NCBI RefSeq assembly: GCF_030718205.1
Contig: NZ_JAUZQF010000019.1
Span: 62,001-126,000 of the forward strand
DNA length: 64,000 nucleotides
Direction of reading: 5' to 3'
From: Nonomuraea turcica
Lineage (GTDB): Bacteria; Actinomycetota; Actinomycetes; Streptosporangiales; Streptosporangiaceae
Numbering within the stretch: position 1 is the stretch's first letter; the number at the start of each line of letters is the position of its first letter. A program made the translations under genes and the position numbers. Shown one piece after another: positions 8,365-16,947 of the stretch. The notes under the pieces were generated by a model that saw only the letters and a program-made list of their open reading frames with translations, was not told where the DNA came from and did not search any database.

Positions 8365-8940
8365 ATGACGGGGGAGACCATCGCGACGGCGGTGCCGTGG
8401 GCCGCACGCGCGCCCGGGGCCCTGCACGCCGACGGGTTCGCCGAGGTGTTCGGCGCCTACTTCGGGGAGATCCACACCTATGTCGCCCAACGGCTCGGCC
8501 CCGACCACGCCGAGGACGTCGTCGCGGAGACGTTCCTCATCGCGTTCCGCAAGCGCGCCACTTATGACCCGTCCCGCGCGGCCGTACGCACCTGGTTGTA
8601 CGGCATCGCCACCAAGCTCATCGGCAAACACCGCCGCCTCGAGGCCCGCGCCCTGCGCGCGCTCGGCCGCTGCGGCCCCGACGGGGACTCCCCGGGGCAT
8701 GAGGACGCGGTCGCGGTCCGGGTCAGCGCCCAGAGCCTGCGCCCCGAGCTGGCCGCCGCCCTGGCGGAGCTGGACCGGCGCGACCGGGACGTGCTGCTGC
8801 TGGTCGCGCTCGCCGGGCTGAGCCACGACGAGATCGCCACCGCGCTCGGCATCCCGTACGGCACCGTCGGCTCCCGGCTGAGCCGGGCACGGAAAAAGCT
8901 GCGCGCCTTGCTCGGCGAGGCGGTGCTGGTCCATGGATGA
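8365..8940 (+). CDS. ECF-type RNA polymerase sigma factor
   Basis: The protein has 191 residues. The ATG at 8365 follows GGAAGG (8353-8358) at six bases. Region 2 is clear: HTYVAQRLGPDHAEDVVAET, then RTWLYGIATKLIGKHRR, which covers core binding and -10 recognition. Region 4 carries the HTH DEIATALGIPYGTVGSRLSR for -35 recognition. No sigma 1.1 or region 3 is present, so it is a group 4 (ECF) factor. The gene downstream overlaps its end by eight bases, so the pair is translationally coupled and the partner probably controls sigma activity. ECF factors paired with CU044_5270-type proteins are common in actinomycetes. The regulon is unknown. Confidence 0.92.
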   Translation: MTGETIATAVPWAARAPGALHADGFAEVFGAYFGEIHTYVAQRLGPDHAEDVVAETFLIAFRKRATYDPSRAAVRTWLYGIATKLIGKHRRLEARALRALGRCGPDGDSPGHEDAVAVRVSAQSLRPELAAALAELDRRDRDVLLLVALAGLSHDEIATALGIPYGTVGSRLSRARKKLRALLGEAVLVHG

Positions 8941-9703
8941 CCTCGAGCTCGTCCGCGACCTGTACGGCCGGCCGCGGCCCGGCCCGGACGCCCAGGACCG
9001 GGTGTGGCGGCGGGTGGTGTCCCGGCGCCGGCGTCGGCGGTTGTCATGGCTGGCGGTCGTCCCGGCCGTGGCGGCGGCGCTGGCCCTGGTCTTCACCGTC
9101 CATCAGCCCCAAGAGCTGTCCGGCCGGTCGATCCTGCTCTCGGCGGCCACCACGGCCGCCTCCGGATCGGGCGGGACGTACTGGCACGTCAAGAAGCTGC
9201 ACGACGACGGCCGGGTGACCGAGCTCTGGGTGACCAGGCAGGGCCAGGCGTGGGCCGCAGAACAGGGCAGGATCACGCGCGTGACCGGCAGGTCGCCGTT
9301 CAGCATGGCTGGGCGGGACCTGACGGTCCAGCAGATCCAGAGCCTCCCGGCCGAGCCGGGCGCGCTGCGGAAGCGGGTTGCCGCGATGTTGCCCACCGGC
9401 TCGGAACGGCTCCTCGCCGACGCGCTCGCCGGCCTGCTGTGGACCAAGCCGTCCGCTCCCGCCGTGCGCGCCGCCGCCTACCGGGCGCTCGCCGACCTGC
9501 CCGAGGTCCGCTACCTCGGCGCCCGTACGGACGCGCGGGGCCGCGCCGGGGAGGCGTTCTCCTTCGGCCTGCCCTCTGGCGGCCGGCGCACCCTGATCAT
9601 CGACCAGGCCACCTCACAGGTGTTGTCCAGCGTGGACAGCGGCGGCCGCGCCGAGATCGTGCTCGGCGCGGGCTGGACCGACCGCGGCCCCGACCTTCCC
9701 TGA
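8933..9703 (+). CDS. CU044_5270-type membrane partner of the ECF sigma factor
   Basis: The protein has 256 residues. The ATG at 8933 lies inside the end of the sigma gene. An Arg-rich cytoplasmic N-terminus (about 1-37) precedes one membrane segment (about 38-56, WLAVVPAVAAALALVF). An extracytoplasmic domain of about 200 residues follows, with GTYWHVKKLHDDGR near its start and GGRRTLIIDQATSQVLSS near the end. This matches the CU044_5270 family found next to ECF sigma factors. The short N-terminal tail has no zinc-binding HxxxCxxC anti-sigma motif, so if it holds the sigma factor it does so by a different domain. The call is moderately sure; the anti-sigma role is inferred from coupling. Confidence 0.75.
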   Translation: MDDLELVRDLYGRPRPGPDAQDRVWRRVVSRRRRRRLSWLAVVPAVAAALALVFTVHQPQELSGRSILLSAATTAASGSGGTYWHVKKLHDDGRVTELWVTRQGQAWAAEQGRITRVTGRSPFSMAGRDLTVQQIQSLPAEPGALRKRVAAMLPTGSERLLADALAGLLWTKPSAPAVRAAAYRALADLPEVRYLGARTDARGRAGEAFSFGLPSGGRRTLIIDQATSQVLSSVDSGGRAEIVLGAGWTDRGPDLP

Positions 9704-9730
9704 CCCTTCCCCCGCAACAGGAGCCGCGAG

Positions 9731-11278
9731 GTGTTCTGGCGTGCCCGCACGACGTCAGGCAGGGCCATCTGCCTGAGCGACCGGTTTCCCGTGATCAAGG
9801 TGGAGGAGGTGATGCGCGGCCGGGTCACGTTCGCCGGGCTGCCGCCCGTCGAGCTCGGCGCCGACGTCGACTGGACCGCGAACCCGCTCGGCAACCGCTC
9901 CTGGGCGCTCAACCTGCACACCCTGCGCTGGCTGGGCGGCCTGGTCGCCGCGTACGAGCGGACCGGCGAGAGCGCGTACCTGGACCGCGCCCGCGCCCTG
10001 GCCGAGCACTGGATCCGCGAGAACCCGCGCGGCGGCCACGGGATCAGCCCGTGGGCGTGGGCCGAGCACGCGGTCGCCCTGCGCGCCCCGGTGCTGGTGT
10101 GTCTCAGCGAACACCTCCGCACCGGCGTCCTGTGGGACAGCCTGGCCGAGCACGGCGAGATCCTCGCCGACCCCGCGCTCTACCGGGCCGGCCACAACCA
10201 CGGCCTGGACCAGGACATCGGGCTGCTGGTCGTCGGCTGCCGGCTGGGCCGCGCCCGCTGGCGGGACCTGGCCGTGCGCAGGATGACGGCCTCCGCCGAG
10301 CTGGCCATCGACGCCCAGGGCGTACTGCACGAGCAGGCCCCCCGCTACGGCCTGTACGTGCACCGGCGGCTCGGCATCGCCCTGCGGGCCATCCGCGAGA
10401 GCGGCGCCGAGCCGCCGGAGCGGCTGGTGGCCAGGCGGACGGCGCTGGAGGCGTACATCGCGCACGCCACGCAGCCGGACGGCCGGCTCGTCCCCATCGG
10501 CGACAGCCCGGCCGACGCGCGCGCGGACGGGTTTCCCCATGACGGGCCGGTGGTGCGGGTGTTCGACGGCGGGTACGTCTTCGGGCGGACCGCCTGGGAC
10601 GATCCGCGTTCCGCCTACTACTCGATCAGGTTCGGCCCGGGGCGGCGGCTGCACGGGCACGAGGATCACCTGGGCGTCACCTACAGCGCCCGAGGCCGCC
10701 GGATCCTGGTGGAGGCCGGGTTCCACTCCTACGAGCGGACCGGCTTCGTGGAGTGGACCCGCTCACCCGAGGCGCACAACGTGCCGGTCGTCACCGGGAC
10801 CTTCAGGCCCGGCACGGCCACCCGCCTGACCGGCTCCACGATCGGGCCGTCGCGCCAGGCCTTCGAGCTGGCCGACGAGGCCTACGGGGCGCGGAGGACC
10901 CGGCACGTCCTCGTCAACCACGGGCCCGACCTGATGGCCGTGCGCGACACCGTCCGGCGCGGGACGCTACGCAGCCTGTGGCACTTCGACCCGGCGCTGG
11001 AGGTGGTCTCCCGGGGCGACGGCGCGGTGGTGCTCGGCGACGGGGACCGGCGGGTGACGCTGCTCCAGCTGCCGGGGGACGGGCAGGCGGTGCGTCCCGG
11101 GCTGGTGTGCACCGGGTACCTGCATACCGCGCAGGCGGTCACCGTGCTGTCCCCCGAGGCGGCCGGCGTGCTGACGGTGATCGTCCCGGGCGAGGCCAAG
11201 CTGTCCGCATCCGGAAACGTCGTGACCGTCCACACGCCGGACGGCCCCGTTCAACTGCCATACAGCCAGTCGACGTAG
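9731..11278 (+). CDS. Heparinase II/III family polysaccharide lyase-like protein
   Basis: The protein has 515 residues. The GTG at 9731 follows AGGAG (9719-9723) at seven bases. Residues about 40-280 form an alpha-helical toroid region (ALNLHTLRWLGGLVAAYERT; AGHNHGLDQDIGLLVVGCRL), and 290-510 form the beta-sheet C-terminal part (RRLHGHEDHLGVTYSARGRR). His residues in NHGLDQD and GHEDHLG fit the active-site region of heparinase II/III and alginate lyases, which cleave uronic-acid polymers by beta-elimination. No signal peptide is seen, so it may act in the cytosol or leave by another route. The gap from the sigma partner is only 27 bp, so it may be co-transcribed. Its 3' end overlaps the convergent monooxygenase gene by 28 bp. 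The substrate is unknown. Confidence 0.8.
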   Translation: MFWRARTTSGRAICLSDRFPVIKVEEVMRGRVTFAGLPPVELGADVDWTANPLGNRSWALNLHTLRWLGGLVAAYERTGESAYLDRARALAEHWIRENPRGGHGISPWAWAEHAVALRAPVLVCLSEHLRTGVLWDSLAEHGEILADPALYRAGHNHGLDQDIGLLVVGCRLGRARWRDLAVRRMTASAELAIDAQGVLHEQAPRYGLYVHRRLGIALRAIRESGAEPPERLVARRTALEAYIAHATQPDGRLVPIGDSPADARADGFPHDGPVVRVFDGGYVFGRTAWDDPRSAYYSIRFGPGRRLHGHEDHLGVTYSARGRRILVEAGFHSYERTGFVEWTRSPEAHNVPVVTGTFRPGTATRLTGSTIGPSRQAFELADEAYGARRTRHVLVNHGPDLMAVRDTVRRGTLRSLWHFDPALEVVSRGDGAVVLGDGDRRVTLLQLPGDGQAVRPGLVCTGYLHTAQAVTVLSPEAAGVLTVIVPGEAKLSASGNVVTVHTPDGPVQLPYSQST

Positions 11279-12357
11279 GTGTGGCTCGCCATGTCCCTGG
11301 TGCGGAACAGCTCGTTACGCAGCACCCTCGCCACCCCGTCCACGTGCCAGATGTCGCCCCACAGCCGGGCCGTGGTCTGGATGCGCGCCGTGCGCGGGAC
11401 GCGGATCTCCTGGTAGGCGGCCAGCGCCCGGTCCCAGTCCCCGCCCGCCGCCTGCTCGGCCAGGACGTGGGCGTCCTCGATCGCCTGGCAGGCGCCCTGG
11501 GCCAGGTACTGCAGCATCGGGTGGGCCGCGTCGCCGAGCAGGGCCAGCCGTCCCCGTACCCACGTGTCGATGGGCGGCCGGTCGAGCATGGGCCAGTGGC
11601 GGTCCCGCCACAGGTAGGGCAGGCCCTTGCCGATCTCCGCGCAGCAGCCGCCGAAGGTCGCCTCCAGCTCGCCGGGGCCGCGGAAGACGGCGACCTGGTT
11701 GAGCAGCTCGCCGCCGCGCAGGGCGTACTGGACGAAGTGGCACTCGGGCCCGATGTACGCGACCACGTCCGCGGTGTCGAAGTCCTCCGGAAGCGGACAC
11801 GTGCCTCTATAGGCGACATATCCGGAATTCTCGGGTTCGTCGGACGCCAGCTGCGCGCGCAGACCCGACTGCAGCCCGTCCGCCGCCACCACCACGCTGC
11901 CCTCGTGCACCGAGCCGTCCACGCAGTGGGCCCGCGCCCGCTCGCCCTCGGTCGTCACCCGCTCGACGTGCTGCCCGTTCAGCAGCTCGACACCTGCCTC
12001 GGCGCAGGCGTCGAGCAGGATGGCGTGCAGGTCGCTGCGGTGTGCCACGACGTACGGCGCGCCGTAGCGCCGCCTGAATTCCTCGCCCAGGTCCAGGTGC
12101 GTGAGCTCCTCGCCGGTCAGGGCGTCGCGGAAGACCAGCCGCCGGGGCAGCACCCCGGCCGCGACCACCCGGTCGAGCAGGCCCCAGGCGGCCAGCACGC
12201 GCGTGGCGTTCGGGCCCAGTTGCAGGCCCGCGCCGACCTCGCCGAACTCGGGCGAGCGCTCCAGCACCCGCACCGACCGCCCGGCCCTGGCCTGCGCAAA
12301 GGCCGCCGCCAGCCCGCCGATCCCACCGCCGACGACCAGCACCTCACTCACGACCAC
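11251..12357 (-). CDS. FAD-dependent aromatic monooxygenase (3-hydroxybenzoate 6-hydroxylase/salicylate hydroxylase type)
   Basis: The protein has 368 residues from the GTG at 12357, which follows GGGAG at about six bases; GTG 12351 and 12384 are alternatives. It is a class A flavoprotein hydroxylase: GGGIGGLAAAFAQARAG binds the ADP part of FAD, VVAADGLQSGLR is the DG motif, and GRLALLGDAAHPMLQYLAQG is the GD motif. Such enzymes use NAD(P)H and O2 to hydroxylate aromatic acids. Sequence style is nearest 3-hydroxybenzoate 6-hydroxylase, whose product is gentisate. The next gene upstream is a fumarylacetoacetase-family hydrolase, so a gentisate-type ring-fission route is plausible. No gentisate dioxygenase is in the window, so the substrate stays uncertain. 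Confidence 0.8.
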   Translation of the reverse strand: MVVSEVLVVGGGIGGLAAAFAQARAGRSVRVLERSPEFGEVGAGLQLGPNATRVLAAWGLLDRVVAAGVLPRRLVFRDALTGEELTHLDLGEEFRRRYGAPYVVAHRSDLHAILLDACAEAGVELLNGQHVERVTTEGERARAHCVDGSVHEGSVVVAADGLQSGLRAQLASDEPENSGYVAYRGTCPLPEDFDTADVVAYIGPECHFVQYALRGGELLNQVAVFRGPGELEATFGGCCAEIGKGLPYLWRDRHWPMLDRPPIDTWVRGRLALLGDAAHPMLQYLAQGACQAIEDAHVLAEQAAGGDWDRALAAYQEIRVPRTARIQTTARLWGDIWHVDGVARVLRNELFRTRDMASHTYVDWLYGS

Positions 12358-12384
12358 ACCTGTCTCCCGCGCGCCGGCCGGCAC

Positions 12385-13212
12385 TCATCGGCCATGGCGG
12401 CGGGCGGTGTTCACCAGTTCCCCGACCCCGGCGATCCGCGTCACGACCTTGCTGCCGTCCGCCAGGTAGCGCGGCGGCTTGCGGGCATGCCCCACGCCGC
12501 CGGGCGTGCCGGTGGCGATGACGTCGCCCGGCTGCAAGGTGAGGATCTCCGACAGGTACGCGATCAGCTCCGCGGGCGAGAACACCAGGTCGCCGACGTC
12601 CGCCTGCTGCATCCCCTCCCCGTCCACCTCGCACACCATGGTCATCGGAGCCCCGTCCACCTCGTCCGGTGTCACGAGATAGGGGCCGAACGGCGTGGTG
12701 GCCTCGAACGTCTTCCCCTGGAGCCACTGCAGCGTGCGGTTCTGGTAGTCCCGGGCCGTCACGTCGTTGAACACCGAGTAACCCGCGATGCACGCCGGCG
12801 CCTGCTCGGCGGGCACGTGCCGCGCCGTCGTACCGATGATCACCGCCAGCTCGGCCTCCCAGTCCATGGCCTGGGAGACGGCCGGCAGCACGATGTCGTC
12901 ATACGGCCCGATCAGCGCCTCGGCGAACTTCGCGAACACCGTCGGATGCTCGGGCAGCTCCCGCCCCATCTCCAGGATGTGGTTGCGGTAGTTGAGCCCC
13001 ACGCAGATGATCTTCCCAGGCCGGGGCACCACGGGCGCGAGATCGGCCGTGGACAGCGGATGCCTGGGGCCGTCGGCGGCGGCCGCGATCTCCCGCCACT
13101 GCGGATCGGTCAGCAACGCGCCGACGTCGGGCGCGCCGATCTCCACAGCGTGATCATCGTCGATGCGGGCGGCCGTCGTCCGGCGCGGCAGCCGCAGTGT
13201 CGCGAGCCTCAC
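12385..13212 (-). CDS. Fumarylacetoacetate hydrolase family protein
   Basis: The protein has 275 residues. The GTG at 13212 follows GGAGG at about six bases, so I reject the longer Arg-rich reading from 13263. The core has GKIICVGLNYRNHILEMG, then PTVFAKFAEALIGP, DWEAELAVIIG with metal-binding Glu residues, and GDVIATGTPGGVG, all standard for the FAH family. Members split acylpyruvates such as fumarylpyruvate or maleylpyruvate, or act as 2-hydroxyhepta-2,4-diene-1,7-dioate isomerases. It precedes the aromatic hydroxylase by 27 bp on the same strand. Together they fit a lower gentisate or homogentisate pathway. GATGCG-n10-CGCATC (13271-13292) lies in its upstream region and may be an operator. 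Confidence 0.85.
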   Translation of the reverse strand: MRLATLRLPRRTTAARIDDDHAVEIGAPDVGALLTDPQWREIAAAADGPRHPLSTADLAPVVPRPGKIICVGLNYRNHILEMGRELPEHPTVFAKFAEALIGPYDDIVLPAVSQAMDWEAELAVIIGTTARHVPAEQAPACIAGYSVFNDVTARDYQNRTLQWLQGKTFEATTPFGPYLVTPDEVDGAPMTMVCEVDGEGMQQADVGDLVFSPAELIAYLSEILTLQPGDVIATGTPGGVGHARKPPRYLADGSKVVTRIAGVGELVNTARRHGR

Positions 13213-13270
13213 CCGAGCCCTCCTTGGGGCGTGCCGTCGAATACGAGCGTCATGGGCCCCCACGCTATGA

Positions 13271-13292
13271 GATGCGTTCCGCGCGCCGCATC
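13271..13292. promoter_or_regulatory. Inverted repeat upstream of the FAH-family gene
   Basis: GATGCG and CGCATC form perfect 6-bp arms with a 10-bp GC-rich spacer in the 120-bp gap before the hydrolase-hydroxylase pair. It could be an operator of the aromatic pathway or chance in GC-rich DNA. Confidence 0.25.
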
Positions 13293-13332
13293 AGCGTTCT
13301 GCTGTGAAGAACGAGCCCCTGCTCGCCCTCGG

Positions 13333-14544
13333 CTATCCGCCGTCGCCCACCGGCGGAGCGGGAGTGAAGCGCACGGGCATGGACTCGTACCCGGAGACGA
13401 AGTTGGCGGCGCGGTAGGCGGGCTCTTCCTCCTCGACCGGCTCCATGTCCGGGAGGCGGGACAGCAACCGCTCGAACATCACCCGTAACTCCAGCCGGGC
13501 CAGGCTGTTGCCGAGACAGAAGTGGCCGCCGAGCCCGAACGCGATGTGGTCGTTGGGCCGCCGTCCCACATCGAAGCGGTCCGGAGCGGTGAAGACGTCG
13601 GCGTCGCGGTTGGCCGAGGGGTAGAGCAGCAGGACGTTGTCACCCTTGCGGATGAGCTGGCCGCCCAGTTCGACGTCCCGGGTGGCGGTGCGGTTCATGT
13701 TCTTGATCGGTGACACCCAGCGCAGCATCTCCTCCACCGCGACGGGAATGCCCTCCGGATCGTCGATCAGCTTCCGGCGCTGCTCCGGATGCTGAAAGAG
13801 CTGGTACGCGCCTCCGGACAGGACGTGCCGGGTGGTCTCGTCCCCGCCGATCAGAATGAGCAGCGACTCGTACACGAGCGAGTCGTGATCGAGCCGCTCG
13901 CCGTCGGTCTCGGCGTGCACCAGCACGCTGATCAGATCCTCCCGCGGCCCCGCGCGGCGATCGGCGATCACCGTGCTCACGTAGGCCTGGTACTCCTCGA
14001 ACGCCTCACCCGCGCGGATCAGCGCCATGTCGTCGGAGATCCCCGTCAACCCGCGCAACATGTCGTCGGACCACCTCATGAGGTCCTCGCGGTCTTCCGG
14101 CGCGACCCCGAGGGCGTCACCGATCACGATCAGCGGCAGCGGCGCGGCGAGGTCCCACACGAAGTCGCAGGTGCCGCGCTCACAGACCCGGTCGATGAGG
14201 CCATCGCAGATCATCCGGATCCGGTCCTCCTGCGCGGCGACCCGGCGCGGTGTGAAGCCCCGGTTCACCAGCCTGCGCCGGCTGAGATGCTCGGGGTCGT
14301 CCATGTCGATCATCATGGGCAGCCGGCCGGTCTCCACCCGGATGCCTCCGGCGCTGGAGAAGATCTCCGGGTGCAGCGACGCGTATCGCACGTCGCGATG
14401 TTTGGCCAGGCCCCATGCGTTGGATTCGTCATCCCGGTACACCGGGGCGTTCTCCCGCATCCACCGCAGCTCGTCGTGCGGGTTACGGCCCCAGAACGCG
14501 CCGCTGATGAGCGCGATGGCGTCGTTGGTCGGATGGTCGGCCAT
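13333..14544 (-). CDS. Cytochrome P450, CYP142-like steroid side-chain oxidase
   Basis: The protein has 403 residues from ATG 14544, which follows GGGAGAG; a longer in-frame reading to 14643 is Arg-rich and rejected. I-helix GGDETTRH, ExxR at 272-275 (EMLR) and the heme ligand Cys343 in FGLGGHFCLGNSLARLE are intact. Segments IGGDETTRHVLSGG, EEMLRWVSPIKNM and AANFVSGYESMPVRFTP closely resemble what I recall of mycobacterial CYP142, which oxidises the C26/C27 side chain of cholest-4-en-3-one. It is soluble and needs ferredoxin and a reductase that are not in this window. It lies 120 bp upstream of the aromatic genes on the same strand and is divergent from the RHH-Clp gene. The exact substrate is inferred from recall. 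Confidence 0.85.
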   Translation of the reverse strand: MADHPTNDAIALISGAFWGRNPHDELRWMRENAPVYRDDESNAWGLAKHRDVRYASLHPEIFSSAGGIRVETGRLPMMIDMDDPEHLSRRRLVNRGFTPRRVAAQEDRIRMICDGLIDRVCERGTCDFVWDLAAPLPLIVIGDALGVAPEDREDLMRWSDDMLRGLTGISDDMALIRAGEAFEEYQAYVSTVIADRRAGPREDLISVLVHAETDGERLDHDSLVYESLLILIGGDETTRHVLSGGAYQLFQHPEQRRKLIDDPEGIPVAVEEMLRWVSPIKNMNRTATRDVELGGQLIRKGDNVLLLYPSANRDADVFTAPDRFDVGRRPNDHIAFGLGGHFCLGNSLARLELRVMFERLLSRLPDMEPVEEEEPAYRAANFVSGYESMPVRFTPAPPVGDGG

Positions 14545-14644
14545 GAGACTCTCCCTTGCGGAACCGGAGCCGGTAGCGCGCCTCACAGCGATCATTACTC
14601 GGCTGCTCGATATACGCCATCGCCATCTGCCCGACCTAGCCACA

Positions 14645-14661
14645 TAACCCCATTGGGGTTA
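14645..14661. promoter_or_regulatory. Palindromic operator over the promoter of the RHH-Clp gene
   Basis: TAACCCCATTGGGGTTA has perfect 7-bp arms around ATT. It overlaps a -10-like TACAGT (14660-14665) that lies six bases before the ATG at 14672, as in a leaderless transcript. The encoded protein begins with a ribbon-helix-helix-like segment, which makes autoregulation likely. Confidence 0.6.
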
Positions 14662-14671
14662 CAGTAGGGGC

Positions 14672-15424
14672 ATGCCAAAGATCAATGTGTATCTGCCCGA
14701 CGAGCTGGCTGAGGCGGTCAAGCAAGCCGGCGTGCCCGTGTCGGCGGTCTGCCAGCGAGCGCTGGAGCAGGCTGTGCGCCGGGTGGCCGCCATCAGGCAG
14801 ACCGTGCTGTCCGATCTCGACCTGGACGTGCCGACCGGCGCGCTGACCCATCTGACGGCCAGGGCCCGCACCGTGCTCAAGCTCGCCGCGGAGCGGGCCC
14901 GCGCGGAAGGGGCCGCGAGCGTCGGAACCGAGCACCTCCTCGACGGCATGCTGACCGAGGGCGCCAACCTGGCGCTGCACGTCCTGCGTGCCATGGACAT
15001 CAGCCTCGAACAGGTGAAGAGCGACCTGGCCCGGCGGCAGGCACCGGCCGCGAACGCGGAGGCGGGCGACGTGCGGAGCTTCGGCGGACCCGCCGCCAAC
15101 GCGCTGGAGTTCGCCGTCAACGAGGCGACCTCACTCGGCCACAACTACGTCGGCTGCGAGCACCTGCTGCTGGGCCTGGTCGCTGAGCCCGATGGCACCG
15201 CCGGCCAGGTCCTGCGCGCCTTGGGCGCCGAGACCCGTCTCACCCGCCGCGCTGTCGCGGCGGCCCTGGCCGGTTATGTCCACCTGCGCGCCCAGACCCA
15301 GCAGGCCGACCTGGCCCAGGGCCAGGGCCAGATCGCGGCGCTGTCCGCCGCGATCAGGAGCGAGCTGCAGCCGCTCGTCCAGCGCCTGGAACGCCTGGAG
15401 GCGCATGTCGGGCTGGAGACGTGA
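14672..15424 (+). CDS. Ribbon-helix-helix protein with Clp N-terminal domains
   Basis: The protein has 250 residues. Residues 1-45 (MPKINVYLPDELAEAVKQAG) read as a CopG/Arc-like ribbon-helix-helix DNA-binding element. Residues about 60-200 hold the two repeats of a Clp N-domain (VGTEHLLDGMLTEGANLALH and VGCEHLLLGLVAEPDGTAGQ), which in ClpA/ClpC binds substrates and adaptors. The tail (205-250) is a short coiled coil. No AAA+ module is present, so it cannot unfold proteins itself. It may link DNA binding with ClpC or with arginine-phosphate or substrate sensing. The palindrome over its promoter fits autoregulation. A 33-residue membrane peptide gene overlaps its stop. The cellular role is not established. 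Confidence 0.8.
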   Translation: MPKINVYLPDELAEAVKQAGVPVSAVCQRALEQAVRRVAAIRQTVLSDLDLDVPTGALTHLTARARTVLKLAAERARAEGAASVGTEHLLDGMLTEGANLALHVLRAMDISLEQVKSDLARRQAPAANAEAGDVRSFGGPAANALEFAVNEATSLGHNYVGCEHLLLGLVAEPDGTAGQVLRALGAETRLTRRAVAAALAGYVHLRAQTQQADLAQGQGQIAALSAAIRSELQPLVQRLERLEAHVGLET

Positions 15425-15522
15425 GGGTTTGGAGTGCCGTCGGCCGGAGGTGGGCGCTCGCTGCCGTCCGCCTCACCCTCGCGACCCTGATCCTGATCGG
15501 CCTCGTCGTCGCGGCCTTGTAG
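15421..15522 (+). CDS. Small membrane peptide overlapping the RHH-Clp gene
   Basis: A 33-codon frame starts with GTG in the GTGA that ends the RHH-Clp gene and stops at TAG 15520-15522. It has a basic start (MRVWSAVGRRWALAAVR) and then a single hydrophobic helix (LTLATLILIGLVVAAL). The four-base overlap implies translational coupling, and the hydrophobic composition is unlikely for random GC-rich DNA. It may anchor or signal for the RHH-Clp protein. Nothing further is recognisable. Confidence 0.5.
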   Translation: MRVWSAVGRRWALAAVRLTLATLILIGLVVAAL

Positions 15523-15571
15523 GACGTCGCCGTCCAGCCGCTCATACGCGGTTGATCACGAAAGGTGAAGA

Positions 15572-16690
15572 CTAGAGCCAATCCCGCCGTTTGAAGACCA
15601 CATAGAGGACGAGACAGACGACGGCCATGAGCAGGATCGCGAACGGATAGCCGAACGCCCAGTGGGTTTCCGGCATGAAGTCGAAATTCATCCCGTAAAT
15701 GGTCCCCACCAAAGTCGGCGCGAACAGGATGGCCGCCCAGGCGGAGATCTTCTTGACCTCTTCACCCTGCTGGATGCTCGCCTCCGTCATGCGTGCCATC
15801 TCCGCGTTCTGCGCCTGCGTCACCAGCGTCGAGTTGACGACCAGGATGTTCTGCAGCATCTGCCGGAAGGCCGAGATCCGCTCCGCGACCGTGATCGCGT
15901 GGTCGGCCACGTCGCGCAGGTAGCTCTGCAGCTCGTCGGTGACTCCGTACTTCGCGGCCCCTGCGATGAAGCCGTGGATCATCCCGACCAGCGGCGCCGT
16001 GGCTCGCTGGAACTCGATGACCTCGCCGGACAGCTCGTACACGCGGCGCGACACCGACGGGTCCCCGCCGAAGACCTGGACCTCGATCTCCTCGATGTCC
16101 TTCTGCAGCCCGGCCACCACCGGCGCGTAGCCGTCGACCACGGCGTCGAGTATCGCGTAGAGGACCGCCTGCGGGCCCTGCCGGAGCAGGTCGGGGTCGG
16201 ACTCCATGCGCTTGCGCACCGCCTGCAGATCGGGCGCCTCGGCATGCCGTACGGTGATCACGAAGTTGGGGCCGATGAAGACGTGCACCTCGCCGAAGGC
16301 GACCTCCTCCACGTCGTCCAGGTAGCGGGCGGCGCGCAGCACCACGAACAGCGTGTCGCCGTAGCGGTCGGCCTTGGGCCGCTGGGAGCCGACGATGGCG
16401 TCCTCCAGTGCCAGCTCGTGCAGCTCGAACTCCTCGCCGAGCTTGACCAGCTCCCACTCCTTGGGGCGGTACAGCCCGATCCAGGCCATGCTGCCCGGCA
16501 TCTCGTTGAGGCGTTCGAAGGCGTCGGCCAGCGAGCCGGGGTTGTCGACGCGCTCACCGCCCTGGTAGATCGCGTTGTCGATGACCGTCGGCCGGTATGG
16601 AGGCTTTTCTGCGGCCCGTGGGTCCATCGAGTGTTCGGGCGCCTCCTCGCGGGCCTCGCCGCTGCGCCTGAAACCTCTGACCCTGGCCAT
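15572..16690 (-). CDS. corA: CorA-type magnesium/cobalt transporter
   Basis: The protein has 372 residues. The ATG at 16690 follows GGGAG at seven bases. The N-terminal 300 residues form the cytoplasmic funnel (FVITVRHAEAPDLQAVRKRM; LRDVADHAITVAERI, a stalk helix). Two C-terminal membrane helices follow. The first ends in the signature GMN (333-335, IYGMNFDFMPE), which with the MPE loop selects hydrated Mg2+. The C-terminus KRRDWL is basic, as in other CorA proteins. It would form a pentameric channel gated by cytosolic magnesium. The gene is alone on the minus strand between the Clp-domain gene and a divergent peptidase gene. Confidence 0.95.
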   Translation of the reverse strand: MARVRGFRRSGEAREEAPEHSMDPRAAEKPPYRPTVIDNAIYQGGERVDNPGSLADAFERLNEMPGSMAWIGLYRPKEWELVKLGEEFELHELALEDAIVGSQRPKADRYGDTLFVVLRAARYLDDVEEVAFGEVHVFIGPNFVITVRHAEAPDLQAVRKRMESDPDLLRQGPQAVLYAILDAVVDGYAPVVAGLQKDIEEIEVQVFGGDPSVSRRVYELSGEVIEFQRATAPLVGMIHGFIAGAAKYGVTDELQSYLRDVADHAITVAERISAFRQMLQNILVVNSTLVTQAQNAEMARMTEASIQQGEEVKKISAWAAILFAPTLVGTIYGMNFDFMPETHWAFGYPFAILLMAVVCLVLYVVFKRRDWL

Positions 16691-16696
16691 GTTCAC

Positions 16697-16947
16697 ACTC
16701 CCGAACGACTGCTATGCGGGGCCGAGCTGCTGCGCGGTACGGTCCCTGATGGTCTTGCGCCACATCGGCGTCCACCCGAAGAGCAGCCCGTGCGGCCGGC
16801 CGCGACCAGTGTCGGACCTCGAGCCTGTCGTGATGGCGGACAATCAGATTGTCGTCGAATCTGAACTGTGCGTCGATTTCGCCATCCATCCCAGAATGTT
16901 GTTCTGTGGCCGCGGCCGAGACTTCGCCCGGATAGGGTTTCTCCTCG
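16697..16947. other. Intergenic region between corA and the M50-type peptidase gene
   Basis: This is a 251-bp divergent promoter region. Open frames here are short and have no ribosome site or protein-like composition. No RNA gene or strong hairpin was seen. Confidence 0.5.
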
